A DNA stretch of 64,000 nt, taken from the NCBI RefSeq assembly GCF_039536245.1, contig NZ_BAAAYN010000023.1:192875-256874 (forward strand), given 5' to 3'. The first letter of the stretch is position 1, and every line of letters starts with the position of its first letter. The translations under genes were made by a program, and so were the position numbers. This DNA is from Cryptosporangium minutisporangium. Its GTDB lineage: Bacteria > Actinomycetota > Actinomycetes > Mycobacteriales > Cryptosporangiaceae. Under the pieces are notes generated by a model, which made no database searches, was not told the DNA's origin, and saw only the letters and a list, made by a program, of their open reading frames with translations. Below are positions 26,475 through 35,707 of this stretch, piece by piece.

Positions 26475-27427
26475 CGGGCGTCCTCCGTCTCGGCCTCCGC
26501 GTCGGCCGGTCCGAACGCCATCGCCGCCTGGTCGGCGCGGCCGGACTCGTACTGCTGGACCATCGTCAGATACGTGTCCTCGAGGCTGGCCCGCCGGACC
26601 TCGAGATCCGTGATCTCCCTGCCGTAGCGGGCGAACAGGTCCCAGACGAATTCCGTGGGTTCGGCTGTGGACTGCACGAAGTGCTCACCGTCGCGGCTCC
26701 ACCGCACCTGGCCTTCGGCCGCCACCTGCCTGGCCAGTTCGTCCGCGCTGCCGTCGGCGACGATCCGGCCACCGGCCAGGATCAGGATGCGGTCGGCCAG
26801 CTTCTCCGCCTCGCTCAGATCATGGGTGGTGAGCAGGATCGTCGTTTCTTCGAGGTCGGTCAGGCGGTGGATCAAGTCGTGGAACTCGCGACGGGCCTGC
26901 GGGTCGAATCCCGCCGTCGGTTCGTCGAGGAAGAGCAGTTCGGGGCGGCCAATGATGCCGATCGCTACGTCGAGGCGGCGGCGCTGCCCACCGGACAGGG
27001 TGCGGATCTTCTGGTCCGCTTGTTCGGCCAGCCCGACCATGGCGATCAACTCCTCCACGCCGTACGGCCGGGTGCGCTCGGGCGTGGAGTAGGGCAGGTA
27101 GTAGCGACCCAGGTGGGTGAGGAGCTTCCGGGGCGTCCAACGCGCGTGGTCGCGCCAGGACTGCAGCACCACACCGGTGCGGGCACGCCAGTCCTCGTCG
27201 CCCTTGGCCGGATCGGCTCCCAGCACGGCGACCGTGCCGTCCGAAGGCAGACGGAAGCCTTCGAGGATCTCGATGGTGGTGGTCTTGCCAGCCCCGTTAG
27301 GCCCGAGAAGCGTGACGACCTCACCTCTGCCTACGGTGAAATCGACGCCCTTCAGCACATCGGTCGACCCGTAGCGCATCCGCAGATCGCGCACCTCGAT
27401 GATCGATTCCCCGTCGACCGACCGCAT
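26471..27427 (-). CDS. ABC transporter ATP-binding protein (DrrA-like)
   Basis: A 318-residue ATPase of an ABC-2 exporter. Walker A is LLGPNGAGKTTTIEILEGF, signature LSGGQRRRLDVAIGI, Walker B LLFLDEPTAGFDPQARREF and the H-loop LLTTHDLSEAEKLADRI. The C-terminal extension (GQVRWSRDGEHFVQSTAEPT) resembles the DrrA regulatory tail. ATG 27427 is a clean start. The pair with the overlapping permease is complete, so this is a two-gene exporter operon without an adjacent regulator. Confidence 0.92.
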   Translation of the reverse strand: MRSVDGESIIEVRDLRMRYGSTDVLKGVDFTVGRGEVVTLLGPNGAGKTTTIEILEGFRLPSDGTVAVLGADPAKGDEDWRARTGVVLQSWRDHARWTPRKLLTHLGRYYLPYSTPERTRPYGVEELIAMVGLAEQADQKIRTLSGGQRRRLDVAIGIIGRPELLFLDEPTAGFDPQARREFHDLIHRLTDLEETTILLTTHDLSEAEKLADRILILAGGRIVADGSADELARQVAAEGQVRWSRDGEHFVQSTAEPTEFVWDLFARYGREITDLEVRRASLEDTYLTMVQQYESGRADQAAMAFGPADAEAETEDAR

Positions 27428-27520
27428 CTTCCGACTATAGCGGCGGAGCGCACGGCTACTTCCTCAGTAGGCAGAACCGTCGCTGTTGAACCATTCCGTC
27501 GTGCCGGGAAGTCCTCGCAG

Positions 27521-28093
27521 TTACTTCTTGCCCACGAGCCGCTGACTGACCGGCCGTCCCGTCTCGTTCGCGAGACGGATCAGCAAGGCGCCGATCGGAT
27601 CCCGTTCCCCGTCGGGGAGCGCGATGTCGATTGCGCTGACCCGCATTGGCGCCTGGCCGACCGGCTTCACGACGTAGTTGGAGATGTTGCCCGCGAACAG
27701 GTTGCCTTCGCGGATTACCTGGACCTCTACCTCGCTCACGTCGGACCAGCGCGCGGCGCGGGCCTTGCCGTTGCGCGTGTAGACGACGCCGCCTTGGTAC
27801 ACGTAGATCGCTTGGAACCCGCGGAAGAGCATCACGACGGACCAAGCCACCGATACGATGCCCACGGCGAACAACAAGATCGCGATCACCCGGAGGAACT
27901 TCACCGTCTGGGCCGCCAGCGCCAGCACGCCGCAAGAGAGCACGGTGGAGAGCAGACCACCGGCCAGCGCCATCACTGCGCCCTTGAACGGATTGCCGTT
28001 ACTGCGCTGGTCGATCAGCTCGCCCAACCCCTGTTGGGCGGCGAGCTCCGCCACCTGGCTGGGTAATTTCGGCTCCGCGGTACCAGTGCTCAT
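27521..28093 (-). CDS. DUF6585-type membrane protein
   Basis: A 190-residue protein. The N-terminal third is soluble (GLGELIDQRSNGNPFKGAV), then two close helices (VMALAGGLLSTVLSCGVLAL and VIAILLFAVGIVSVAWSVVM). A C-terminal beta domain has the IYVYQGGVVYTRNGKARAAR core, which resembles the DUF6585/PH-like family (tentative). ATG 28093 was chosen; a GTG at 28096 precedes it. It ends 93 bp before the ABC ATPase gene and may be co-transcribed. Function unknown. Confidence 0.75.
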   Translation of the reverse strand: MSTGTAEPKLPSQVAELAAQQGLGELIDQRSNGNPFKGAVMALAGGLLSTVLSCGVLALAAQTVKFLRVIAILLFAVGIVSVAWSVVMLFRGFQAIYVYQGGVVYTRNGKARAARWSDVSEVEVQVIREGNLFAGNISNYVVKPVGQAPMRVSAIDIALPDGERDPIGALLIRLANETGRPVSQRLVGKK

Positions 28094-28182
28094 CACGCGC
28101 CCCGTTGTCGCTCCTGGATGGACGGCCAGAGCATAGGGGGTCCGGGGGTTCTCGAGAGCATTGTCGGGGCGGGTTCGAGGAC

Positions 28183-29379
28183 TCAGAGCTCCGACTGGCT
28201 GGCGGGTACGGGACTCGACGTCGGCGGACGCCAGCTCGCGGCACTGTCGAACCCGCGCAGCGCGAAGCGGTCGGGAATCAGGCGGGTGGTGATGTCGCGC
28301 AGCGCCGCGACGGTGGCAGACGGGCTCTGCGTGAGCTGACCCAGTAGACGCGACTGCCGAGCAAGCCGGGTGACCCGTCCGGCTCGGGCTCGGTCATAGG
28401 ACGTGAGACCGGTGACGATCGACGGCCCTGCGGCTACCGCGTGCGCCAGGACGACGGCGTCTTCGAGGGCGAGGCCGGCGCCTTGTCCGAGGTTGGGTTC
28501 CATGGCGTGGGCGGCATCGCCGAGCAGCGCCACCCTGCCGTGATGAAGGCGCCGCAGAGACGGCTGCACGGCCACGATGTCGTGGCGCAACAGGTCACCG
28601 GGCGAGATCGCGTCGAGCAACGCCGGGATCGGATCGTGCCAGTGCCCGAAGCGGCGGCGGAGTTCGGCCAGCTCATCCGCGCTCGGCTCGCCGGCCGTGG
28701 CGTTCGCGGTGGCGTAAAGATAAGTCAGGTCAGGACCCATCGGCACGACGCCGAAGCGGTCTGCCCGCCCCCACGTTTCGCTGGCCGGGCCGACCTCCAT
28801 CGTCGGGACACGCACCACGGCGCGCCAGGCGACATATCCGCGGTACTCCGCCGGCGGCTGGGCCGGTAACAGCGTCCGGCGCAGTAGGGAGTTCACACCG
28901 TCGGCCGCAACGACGAGATCGGCGGAGACGAGCCGGTCACCACAGCGAATGCTCGCCTGCCGGTCCGCGCCCCCGGCGTCGACGTCCGTCACGTTCGCGC
29001 CCAGCTGCAGACATTCGGACGGCAGCGCAGCGGCGAGCAGGTCCACCAGATCAGCTCGCAAGATCGCCAGCTGCGGACAACCATGACGGGCGGTCACCTG
29101 ATCAGCGTTGGTGCGCGACAGCCATCGCCCGTCCGGGCGACGCACACCCGAACCGAGAAGGGCCGTGGCCCGGGCCTGCAGCGCCTCGGCGAGCCCCAGG
29201 GCATGCAAAGCCCGCACCGCGTTCGGCCACAAGGTCAGTCCCGCGCCGATCTGCTCCCGGCTCGGAGACCGTTCGTAGACCGCCACCGTCCACCCAGCGC
29301 GATGCAGGGCCACGGCGGCGGCGAGTCCTCCGATGCCGCCACCCACCACCACAGCCGACCGACGTCCCTCTACATCCAT
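28183..29379 (-). CDS. FAD-dependent aromatic monooxygenase
   Basis: A 398-residue flavoprotein hydroxylase (class A, UbiH/salicylate-hydroxylase type). FAD loop VVVGGGIGGLAAAVALHRAG is at residues 10-30, the NADPH/FAD DG motif VVAADGVNSLLRRTL is central, and the GD motif RVALLGDAAHAMEPNLGQGA is near residue 290. The family hydroxylates aromatic or polyketide substrates or inactivates antibiotics (TetX). It faces a TetR gene, with operator copies over each start, so a toxic inducer is likely its substrate (inference). ATG 29379 is a certain start. Confidence 0.9.
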   Translation of the reverse strand: MDVEGRRSAVVVGGGIGGLAAAVALHRAGWTVAVYERSPSREQIGAGLTLWPNAVRALHALGLAEALQARATALLGSGVRRPDGRWLSRTNADQVTARHGCPQLAILRADLVDLLAAALPSECLQLGANVTDVDAGGADRQASIRCGDRLVSADLVVAADGVNSLLRRTLLPAQPPAEYRGYVAWRAVVRVPTMEVGPASETWGRADRFGVVPMGPDLTYLYATANATAGEPSADELAELRRRFGHWHDPIPALLDAISPGDLLRHDIVAVQPSLRRLHHGRVALLGDAAHAMEPNLGQGAGLALEDAVVLAHAVAAGPSIVTGLTSYDRARAGRVTRLARQSRLLGQLTQSPSATVAALRDITTRLIPDRFALRGFDSAASWRPPTSSPVPASQSEL

Positions 29380-29426
29380 AGAGGCGACACTACCGTCGCG
29401 ATTCGCTCGGCTCTACATCGATAGAG
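29368..29426. promoter_or_regulatory. Twin CTCTA-N6-TAGAG operators between divergent genes
   Basis: Two 16-bp copies, CTCTACATCCATAGAG (29368-29383) and CTCTACATCGATAGAG (29411-29426), differ at one base and lie 43 bp apart. The first overlaps the monooxygenase ATG and the second abuts the TetR GTG at 29428. TetR binding at both would repress both genes. Confidence 0.75.
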
Positions 29427-29427
29427 T

Positions 29428-30045
29428 GTGCCGGTGGTCTCTTCCCGGCATGGACTCGTCGCCGACGCCGCCCTCGAGGTCCTCGCGCAACACGGTTCGC
29501 GAGGTTTGACCTACCGCGCGGTGGACGCGGCCGCCGACCTGCCGCCCGGCTCCACCTCGTACTACTACCGCACCCGTGCAGCGCTCCTGAGCGCTTGCGT
29601 CCAGCGACTGGTTGAGGACGACCACGCCGAACTCGACGCGCTGGCACCGCTGATCACAGCGGCGGACCGGACCGCTCTCGTCCGAGCCCTCACCGAGGTC
29701 CTGCACCGGTGGCTGACGACCGGTCGAGGACGCCACCTCGCCCGATACGAACTCACGCTCGAGTCGGTGCGCCGGCCAAAGGTCGCTTCAGCGCTCCACC
29801 GTTCCGGCACCGACCTGCGCCAACGAATCGCGGCGATCCTCGCCAGGCTCGGCGCCAGCGATCCGCCTCGCCAAGCGCGGTGGCTAGTGGCCTGTATCGA
29901 CGGGATCCTCTTCGACAACATCGCCGGGGCCAACGCGAACCAGCCTTTGGATGCCGCCGACATCGATGCCGCCGTGCGGGACCTCGTCCATGCCGTCCTG
30001 CCTACGTGCGACGCGGATCGCGCCCCCGTGCCGAACGGTCAGTGA
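29428..30045 (+). CDS. TetR family regulator, divergent from FAD monooxygenase
   Basis: A 205-residue TetR protein. The HTH lies in residues 8-55 (ALEVLAQHGSRGLTYRAVDA, then ADLPPGSTSYYYRTRAALLS), followed by the helical ligand domain with a DPPRQARWLVACIDGILFDN helix near the C-terminus. Start is GTG 29428; a GTG at 29434 is also possible. The start is right at the operator, so the transcript may be leaderless. It very likely controls the divergent monooxygenase and itself. Confidence 0.9.
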   Translation: MPVVSSRHGLVADAALEVLAQHGSRGLTYRAVDAAADLPPGSTSYYYRTRAALLSACVQRLVEDDHAELDALAPLITAADRTALVRALTEVLHRWLTTGRGRHLARYELTLESVRRPKVASALHRSGTDLRQRIAAILARLGASDPPRQARWLVACIDGILFDNIAGANANQPLDAADIDAAVRDLVHAVLPTCDADRAPVPNGQ

Positions 30046-30163
30046 AGGCAGGGCAATCGCGGCGTGCCCTGCCAGTTCGTCGTCGGGCCAAAACGAGCCA
30101 GGGGATCAGCGGGCGCGCCAGTGCGCGCCATCGCCGATCCCCACTCCGGCTAGCCCTTGAAGG

Positions 30164-30364
30164 TCAGCCGCCGCTGCGCCGGTTCGCCCACTGGCGCTGA
30201 CTGGCAACCGGTCCCCGGTTACCGATCTTGCCTCCATCGGAGGTCGGCTGACTCGTGGTGGCGCCGCCCTTGCCCTTCGCCCGGCGGGCGGCCCGGTTCA
30301 GGAACGGTTCGGCCTCCGCCTCGGCACCGTCAGGCGTGTCCTGCGGCTCAATTTCGTCAGCCAT
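30164..30364 (-). CDS. Small basic actinobacterial protein of unknown function
   Basis: A 66-residue soluble protein: an acidic start (MADEIEPQDTPDGAEAEAE) then a basic second half (FLNRAARRAKGKGGA, ending RQWANRRSGG). This acidic-to-basic layout and NRAARRAKGK motif occur in small conserved actinobacterial proteins whose function is unknown. ATG 30364 has GGGAG about nine bases upstream. The longer frame to 30448 runs through non-coding sequence and was rejected. Confidence 0.65.
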   Translation of the reverse strand: MADEIEPQDTPDGAEAEAEPFLNRAARRAKGKGGATTSQPTSDGGKIGNRGPVASQRQWANRRSGG

Positions 30365-30554
30365 TGCTTGCTCCCGCGGGGAGTTGTTCGGATACGCCGC
30401 CTCAGACCCTAACAAACCGACATGACGGGGCATGGCCGCGGGAGCCATCGGCCCGGTCGACAGCTGCCGTACCGGACCCGACCCGAGCCGCCGGGCCCTC
30501 GCGCCGTGACGATCCGGCGGCTGCCGGTCGCCGGATCTTCACGCGTGCACAGGC

Positions 30555-31910
30555 TCAGGTCGGAGCTATCGCATCCGCAGCGGCCTCCCCGGAGCGCACC
30601 GCGCCCTCGATGTAGCCGTACCAGCGCGACGACGTCTCCGACCCGGCCCAGTGGATCCGTCCGACCGGTTTACGGAGCGCAGCGCCGAGCTGGGTCCAGG
30701 CACCCGGGGGAAATACCGCGGCGTAGGCGCCACGGGTGAACGCCACCGAGTTCCAATCACGCTCCAGGTAGCCGGTCGGCGTCCCGGCTTCCGGGCCGAA
30801 CAGCCGCGACAGGGCGTCGAGAAGAGTTGTTCTGCGGTCGGCGGGTGTCCGGCCGGCGAGGTCGCGGGCGGGAGACCCGGTCGCGAACCCGATCAGGATC
30901 CCTCGGTGTCCCGACCGCGGGCTGCTGTCGACGGTCAGCGTGAGCGGACCACGCAGGCTGAGCGCGGCACCGCTGAGGCCGGCCCTCCGCCAGAACGGTT
31001 CCGGATACGTGGCGACGCACTTGATCACGCTGCCCATCGGTAGCCGCTGGGTGAGGTTGTCGCGGTCGGCGGGCAACGGCGGGTCGTACTCGATGCGTCC
31101 CGCGAGCGGAGGAGTCACCGCGACCACGACGTGTCCGGCGCACCACTCCGTGCCGTCGGCGGTGGTCACCGTGGCCCCCGACTCGTGCTGCGTGATCCGC
31201 CGCACGGGTGCGCCGAGTCGTACCGCCGTGCCGAGCCGGTCGGCGAGCCGCTGGGCGAGACCATGGGCTCCGCCGTCCAGCCGGTCCTGTTGGGCACCGC
31301 CCTCGAAGTCGGTCAGCGCCGCGATGCTGCCGGCGGCCCTGACCATGAACACCGCGTGCAGGAGCGAGACCTCGCTCGGCTCGCAGCACCAGATCGCCCG
31401 GCAGGCCAGGTCCAGAAAGCGCCGACCACCCGCTGTCTTCGCGGTGCGGTCGATCCACGACCGGAAGGTCTGCCCGTCGAGGGTGGCCGCGTTCGTGCCG
31501 GCCCACGGCCGTTCGGGATCGACAGTGCGGGCGAGCCGGTCAAGACGCCTCTGCGCGCGTGCGACGTCCAGCAGAGCCAGCGGGCCGAGCTTCGGCACCA
31601 TGCCCCGGAAGCGCCGGACCTCGCCGGCTTCGGTCTCCAGGACATTCGCCCCCGCGGTGTGCGTCGGGAACGCGCGGACACCGAGCTCCGCGGCCAGCGC
31701 ATACACCCGGTCCTGGCCCGGCCCGATGAACTGGCCGCCGAGGTCAACGGCCTCGCCGTCGAGGTCGAGGCCGGCGGTCCGGCCGCCGGCCTGCGGTTCT
31801 GCCTCGAGCAGTACGACGCGGACGCCGCGCAGCCGCAGCCGGTCAGCGCAGACGAGACCGGCCATACCGGCGCCGACGACGACAACGTCGGCGTCATGGT
31901 GGTGGGACAC
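30555..31910 (-). CDS. Flavin monoamine oxidase family protein
   Basis: A 451-residue FAD-dependent amine oxidase that oxidises primary or polyamines, releasing H2O2. The FAD loop VVVVGAGMAGLVCADRLRLR is at residues 8-27, then LLEAEPQAGGRTAG and the DLGGQFIGPGQDRVYALA block. The C-terminal FAD-contact motif is GRIHWAGSETSSRWYGYIEG. GTG 31910 was chosen because AGGAG lies five bases upstream. No aldehyde dehydrogenase or amine transporter is adjacent, so the substrate is open. Confidence 0.9.
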   Translation of the reverse strand: MSHHHDADVVVVGAGMAGLVCADRLRLRGVRVVLLEAEPQAGGRTAGLDLDGEAVDLGGQFIGPGQDRVYALAAELGVRAFPTHTAGANVLETEAGEVRRFRGMVPKLGPLALLDVARAQRRLDRLARTVDPERPWAGTNAATLDGQTFRSWIDRTAKTAGGRRFLDLACRAIWCCEPSEVSLLHAVFMVRAAGSIAALTDFEGGAQQDRLDGGAHGLAQRLADRLGTAVRLGAPVRRITQHESGATVTTADGTEWCAGHVVVAVTPPLAGRIEYDPPLPADRDNLTQRLPMGSVIKCVATYPEPFWRRAGLSGAALSLRGPLTLTVDSSPRSGHRGILIGFATGSPARDLAGRTPADRRTTLLDALSRLFGPEAGTPTGYLERDWNSVAFTRGAYAAVFPPGAWTQLGAALRKPVGRIHWAGSETSSRWYGYIEGAVRSGEAAADAIAPT

Positions 31911-32037
31911 CTCTACTCCTAGTGGGTCGGGCGCGTTCGCGACCAGCACGAACACGCCAGCGCACCCACCTACCACCACGGCGCTGGTTCTCGGGTCAAA
32001 CGATGTCAGCTCTGATCATCCCAGGAACGCCGACAGA

Positions 32038-33084
32038 TCACGCGTTCTCCCCGGGAACAGGCTGAAGGCCGTGGCCGCTCCCCCGGGTCGTCCGGGCCGA
32101 GGGGCGGCCGCTGAGCGCAACCGCCAGGCAGAACGCGCCGACTGTGACGGTCGCCGACACGACGCTGACCGTCGACCGCCACAACCACATCGGGGTGGAG
32201 TCCCGACCGCCCGGGTAGTCGGAGAGCACTAGCCCGAAGTAGATGGTCAGGTCCACCGACATGAGCGCCAGGGGCGGCAACACCGCGAACGGGACCCAGA
32301 GCGCTCGCGCGTCCCGCCGCGCCAGCAAGTAGATGACCACGAGGACGGTGGCGAGCAGGAGGAGGGGCGCCGCTACTCCCAGCAACAGGCGCGAACCGAA
32401 GACAGCGTATTCCCAGTAGGCCGCGTCCTGCTTCCGCACGGCCGGTACGACCGACAGGAGAGCCACGACCAGCGGCATCCACCGCACGACCGGCCCCGGG
32501 CGGCTCGGCGCGGCCAGCGCCAGGACGCTGAGTGCGGCGTGCGGGACGAGGACGACGAACGACGGCTCGTAGAGGTCGAACCACGGCTCGGCGTCCACGG
32601 CGCGGGCGGCCACTACCCCGATCGGTTTCGCGAGGACCATCAACACGAGCGCGGACCCGATCAGCCACCGGCACCACCGGCCCGCTCCAGCGGCGAACGC
32701 GACGGCCGCGGCCAGCCACGCGAGCCAGGCGAACGCGGCGGACGTGTGGAACGGCCCGAACGGACGCCCCGGTGTGTAGTTGAACGTATGGGGTGCGAGT
32801 TCGATCGTCACTAGCCAGCAGGTGGCCAGTATCGAACCGGTCGCCAGCGCCAGCACCGCGGCGATCGAGACGCCGCCGGGCAACCCGGACGCTCCCCGCG
32901 CCCGTAAGCGCTGCCGGAACGCGCCGGCCAGCACGTCGGCGGCGTCACGAACTCCCGGCCGGCTCCGGCCCGGCGCGACGGTGTCCAGATAGGTGCCGAC
33001 CAGCTCGTCGCCGCGTTCGGCCCGATAGTCCGCGGGGTAGGCGCGGAGCAGCCGCCGGTAACGTCGCTCCAGACGGTCGCTCAT
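32038..33084 (-). CDS. Multispanning membrane protein coupled to PadR regulator
   Basis: A 348-residue protein. Residues 1-70 are soluble (LERRYRRLLRAYPADYRAER, DELVGTYLDTVAPG), the N-terminal pattern of PadR-linked membrane proteins called HAAS-like in related genes. About eight helices follow, e.g. SIAAVLALATGSILATCWLV, LLLGVAAPLLLLATVLVVIYL. ATG 33084 overlaps the PadR stop (ATGA). The layout matches PadR/HAAS-signalling pairs in Firmicutes and Actinobacteria, where the membrane protein may sense envelope stress (inference). Confidence 0.8.
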   Translation of the reverse strand: MSDRLERRYRRLLRAYPADYRAERGDELVGTYLDTVAPGRSRPGVRDAADVLAGAFRQRLRARGASGLPGGVSIAAVLALATGSILATCWLVTIELAPHTFNYTPGRPFGPFHTSAAFAWLAWLAAAVAFAAGAGRWCRWLIGSALVLMVLAKPIGVVAARAVDAEPWFDLYEPSFVVLVPHAALSVLALAAPSRPGPVVRWMPLVVALLSVVPAVRKQDAAYWEYAVFGSRLLLGVAAPLLLLATVLVVIYLLARRDARALWVPFAVLPPLALMSVDLTIYFGLVLSDYPGGRDSTPMWLWRSTVSVVSATVTVGAFCLAVALSGRPSARTTRGSGHGLQPVPGENA

Positions 33085-33437
33085 GCCGCACCGCCCGCCG
33101 ACCGCGGACGCGCGACCCACCCGGAGGCTTTCAGTCGGGCGGTCGCGGCCTCGAGGTTGCGGCGCATGCGCTCGGTCTCCGCGCCGAGCACCTGCAGGCC
33201 CTCGTCGGTCAGCCGGTAGTACCGGCGAAGCCGGCCGTCCACGACCTCTTCGTGGTCGAGGGCCACCAAGCCGTCGTCGGTGAGGCGGTCGAGCGCGCCG
33301 TAGAGCGTTCCGGGTCGCAGCGTGATGCGCCCCTCGGAGAGCTCGGCGACCTCGGTGATCAGCCCGTACCCGTGCAACGGCCGGCGCGCCAGGGCGGTGA
33401 GGATCAGGAACGTGGGTTCCCGGAGCGGCATCGTCAT
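33081..33437 (-). CDS. PadR family transcriptional regulator
   Basis: A 118-residue winged-helix repressor. The PadR pattern is complete: LREPTFLILTALARRPLHGYGL, RITLRPGTLYGALDRLTDDG, LVALDHEEVVDGRLRRYYRL and a C-terminal dimer helix. Start is ATG 33437 or 33431. The upstream AT-rich inverted repeat lies nine bases from 33437, so it likely represses its own operon with the membrane-protein gene. Confidence 0.9.
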   Translation of the reverse strand: MTMPLREPTFLILTALARRPLHGYGLITEVAELSEGRITLRPGTLYGALDRLTDDGLVALDHEEVVDGRLRRYYRLTDEGLQVLGAETERMRRNLEAATARLKASGWVARPRSAGGAA

Positions 33438-33445
33438 ACTGAGTA

Positions 33446-33468
33446 ATATATCGGTGACGAAGATATAC
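33446..33468. promoter_or_regulatory. AT-rich inverted repeat upstream of padR-like gene
   Basis: ATATATC (33446-33452) and GATATAC (33462-33468) form imperfect arms around nine bases, just upstream of the PadR start. In a very GC-rich window this AT-rich dyad stands out, and it probably combines the promoter with the PadR operator. Confidence 0.5.
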
Positions 33469-33501
33469 CGCTACCGAAGACCCAAGAGGGTGTGGGGACC
33501 G

Positions 33502-34668
33502 CTACCAGGGCGCTGTGCCGACGCCGTCCAGCTCGTGGACGGCGACGCGGTCCTCGGTCGCGAGCACCCTCAGCATCCGCTCGGCGTCCGCGATCGACGC
33601 GTGCGCGCCGGTCGTCGTCTGTTCGGCCGCGTTCGGCGACTCCACCCAGAGTCGCCCGTCCGACCAGCTCATCTGGACAACGCCACCGCTACGGCCCAAC
33701 GCGCACAGCCACGTTCCGGCGGTCGGCACGGCCCGCACCACGTCGAGGGTCTCGGCGAGTGTCATCGGACGGTCGTGGTGGTAGCTGCCGTCGTCGTAGC
33801 GGACCTCCAGGAGGTTCGGCTCGGGGGTGTACTCCCCGGACGCCTCGCCGCGGAGCAGCCGCAGGCCGTCGAAGCGCCCGGCGACCCGTCCGTCGCCGGT
33901 GAGGAGCCGGTCGAACTCCCGGTGGACGACGACCGGTTCGCCCTCACCGGTGACCCGTAAGCGCACGTCGGTCGGCAGCCACGGCAGGTCGAGCAGCGCC
34001 AGCACCTCGGCGGATTGCTCGCCCTCGATCGCGAACCACTTCGCACCGGAGACGACCTCCACCTCGACGTCGAGCTCCGGCGCCGGGCCGGACGGAAACG
34101 CGGCCCGCGGGCCGTGCCGGCGAACCGCCCAGTCGAGCGACACGTGGATCCGCTTCTCGGTGGCGCCGTCCCAGTTCACGGTGAGGCCGGCTGCGGTCAG
34201 CGCGGCCGCCACCTCGGCGCCGATCTCCGCCGTCGGCGCCTGGCCGAACAGCCCGTAGGCGAGGAAGACACCGCCGCCTTCGACCGCGTGCTCCGCGTCC
34301 TGCTGGTGGTAGAAGACGTACCCGCGAGCGGCGGTCGGGTCGGGCACCGTACCGCCGATCTCGGCGAGCCCGCAGTTCTGGCAGCAGGCGAAATCCTGCC
34401 TGGCGACGATCCCGGCGGCGTCGAGCGCACGAAACGCCTCCGTGAGCCGGTCGTTGTCGGTGCGCTCCGGCCAGGTCGCCTGCGCGGCCAGCGCGGCCGC
34501 GAACTCCTCGCTCGCCACCGACCACGCCAGCGCCCGCAGGTCGTCCGAGTCCACCTCGTCCTCGAGGTACTCGACGGTGCTCTCAACGACCTCGAGGAAC
34601 GTCGCCGAGCCGCGCCCGACCTCGGTGCGGACATGATCGATCATCGATTCGCGCAGGTCGTCGTCCAT
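33502..34668 (-). CDS. DUF6891-type protein
   Basis: A 388-residue soluble protein. The DUF6891 core (family from memory) is seen as ALDAAGIVARQDFACCQNCG, then RGYVFYHQQDAEHAVEGGGV and FLAYGLFGQA near residues 85-145. CCQNCG could bind metal. The C-terminal 100 residues form another domain (MTLAETLDVVRAVPTAGTWL, then LCALGRSGGVVQMSW, and ADAERMLRVLATEDR). ATG 34668 is clean. Function unknown; the gene is alone. Confidence 0.78.
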   Translation of the reverse strand: MDDDLRESMIDHVRTEVGRGSATFLEVVESTVEYLEDEVDSDDLRALAWSVASEEFAAALAAQATWPERTDNDRLTEAFRALDAAGIVARQDFACCQNCGLAEIGGTVPDPTAARGYVFYHQQDAEHAVEGGGVFLAYGLFGQAPTAEIGAEVAAALTAAGLTVNWDGATEKRIHVSLDWAVRRHGPRAAFPSGPAPELDVEVEVVSGAKWFAIEGEQSAEVLALLDLPWLPTDVRLRVTGEGEPVVVHREFDRLLTGDGRVAGRFDGLRLLRGEASGEYTPEPNLLEVRYDDGSYHHDRPMTLAETLDVVRAVPTAGTWLCALGRSGGVVQMSWSDGRLWVESPNAAEQTTTGAHASIADAERMLRVLATEDRVAVHELDGVGTAPW

Positions 34669-34737
34669 GCCGGCACCGTACCGAGCACTCGCATCTCGCT
34701 AGCCGGCTACCTCGCTCCTACCGTGGATACTGCTGGC

Positions 34738-35595
34738 ATGGCCGGTGAGCTGCGCGTCGAGCGGGGCGAGTCCTCGACCGCGCACTGGGAGACGACCCAC
34801 GGTGCTCCCGGCGCGGGCTTGGCGGGTTTGGTCGGGTCGTACCACGGGTTCTCCGAGAAGTCGCTCCGGCCGGTTGCCCGGCGAGAGTTCGGGGCCGCGA
34901 ACGTCGTCCTGATCGTGTGCTTCGGTGACCCGCTGCTGGTGGCCGACGCGTCCGGGCGCGACGGCGGGCGCCGGCTGTCGTCGTTCGTGGCCGGGCCGGG
35001 TGAAGGCGTGACGCGAACCGAGCATGCCGGCGTGCAGGACGGGGTCGAGGTTCGGCTCAGTCCGTGGGGCGCCTACCAACTGCTGGGCGTGCCCACCGAT
35101 GAGATCGCAGGGCGCGTGGTCGGCCTGGACGAAGTGCTCGGGCGCGCGGGCACACGATTGAGCGAGCGGCTGGCCGATGCCACCGACTGGCGGACGCGAT
35201 TCGCGGTCCTCGACACGGTGTTCAGCCGCGCTGCCGCCACCGGCCCCCGTCCGGACCGGACCCTCGTCGCCGCATGGGAACGGCTCGAACGCTGCCACGG
35301 CGATCTGCCGATCAGCGACCTGATCGCGGACACCGGTTGGAGTCGGCGCAGGCTCGCGGAACGGTTCCGGACACAGACCGGGCTCACTCCGAAGTCCGCA
35401 GCGCGGATCTTGCGTTTCACCCGCGCCAGGGACTTGTTGACCCGCCCCGGCCATCGGTCACTCGCGTCGATCGCGCTGGCCTGCGGTTACTACGACCAGG
35501 CCCACTTGAACCGGGACTTCCAGGCGCTCGGGCAGTGCACGCCCACGGAGTACCTCGCCGCGCAACTGGCTGACCTACCGGGCACCGGGCACTGA
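34738..35595 (+). CDS. AraC family transcriptional regulator
   Basis: A 285-residue regulator. The C-terminal double HTH occupies about residues 175-275: LPISDLIADTGWSRRRLAER, FRTQTGLTPKSAARILRFTR and SLASIALACGYYDQAHLNRD, the last being the AraC signature. The N-terminal 150 residues form a cupin-like sensory domain (DUF6597 type, with FGDPLLVADASG). ATG 34738 starts the protein. The broken VOC gene downstream may be its target, a common AraC-glyoxalase arrangement. Confidence 0.88.
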   Translation: MAGELRVERGESSTAHWETTHGAPGAGLAGLVGSYHGFSEKSLRPVARREFGAANVVLIVCFGDPLLVADASGRDGGRRLSSFVAGPGEGVTRTEHAGVQDGVEVRLSPWGAYQLLGVPTDEIAGRVVGLDEVLGRAGTRLSERLADATDWRTRFAVLDTVFSRAAATGPRPDRTLVAAWERLERCHGDLPISDLIADTGWSRRRLAERFRTQTGLTPKSAARILRFTRARDLLTRPGHRSLASIALACGYYDQAHLNRDFQALGQCTPTEYLAAQLADLPGTGH

Positions 35596-35707
35596 CCTGG
35601 CCGGCCTGCAGCCCGGTGCGCTCCCCTGGTAACAAACGTCCAAGACCGCCGCGGGCCGTCCCCCTACCGTCGGTGCCATCAACGTCGCGACGACCGAGGG
35701 AACACTC

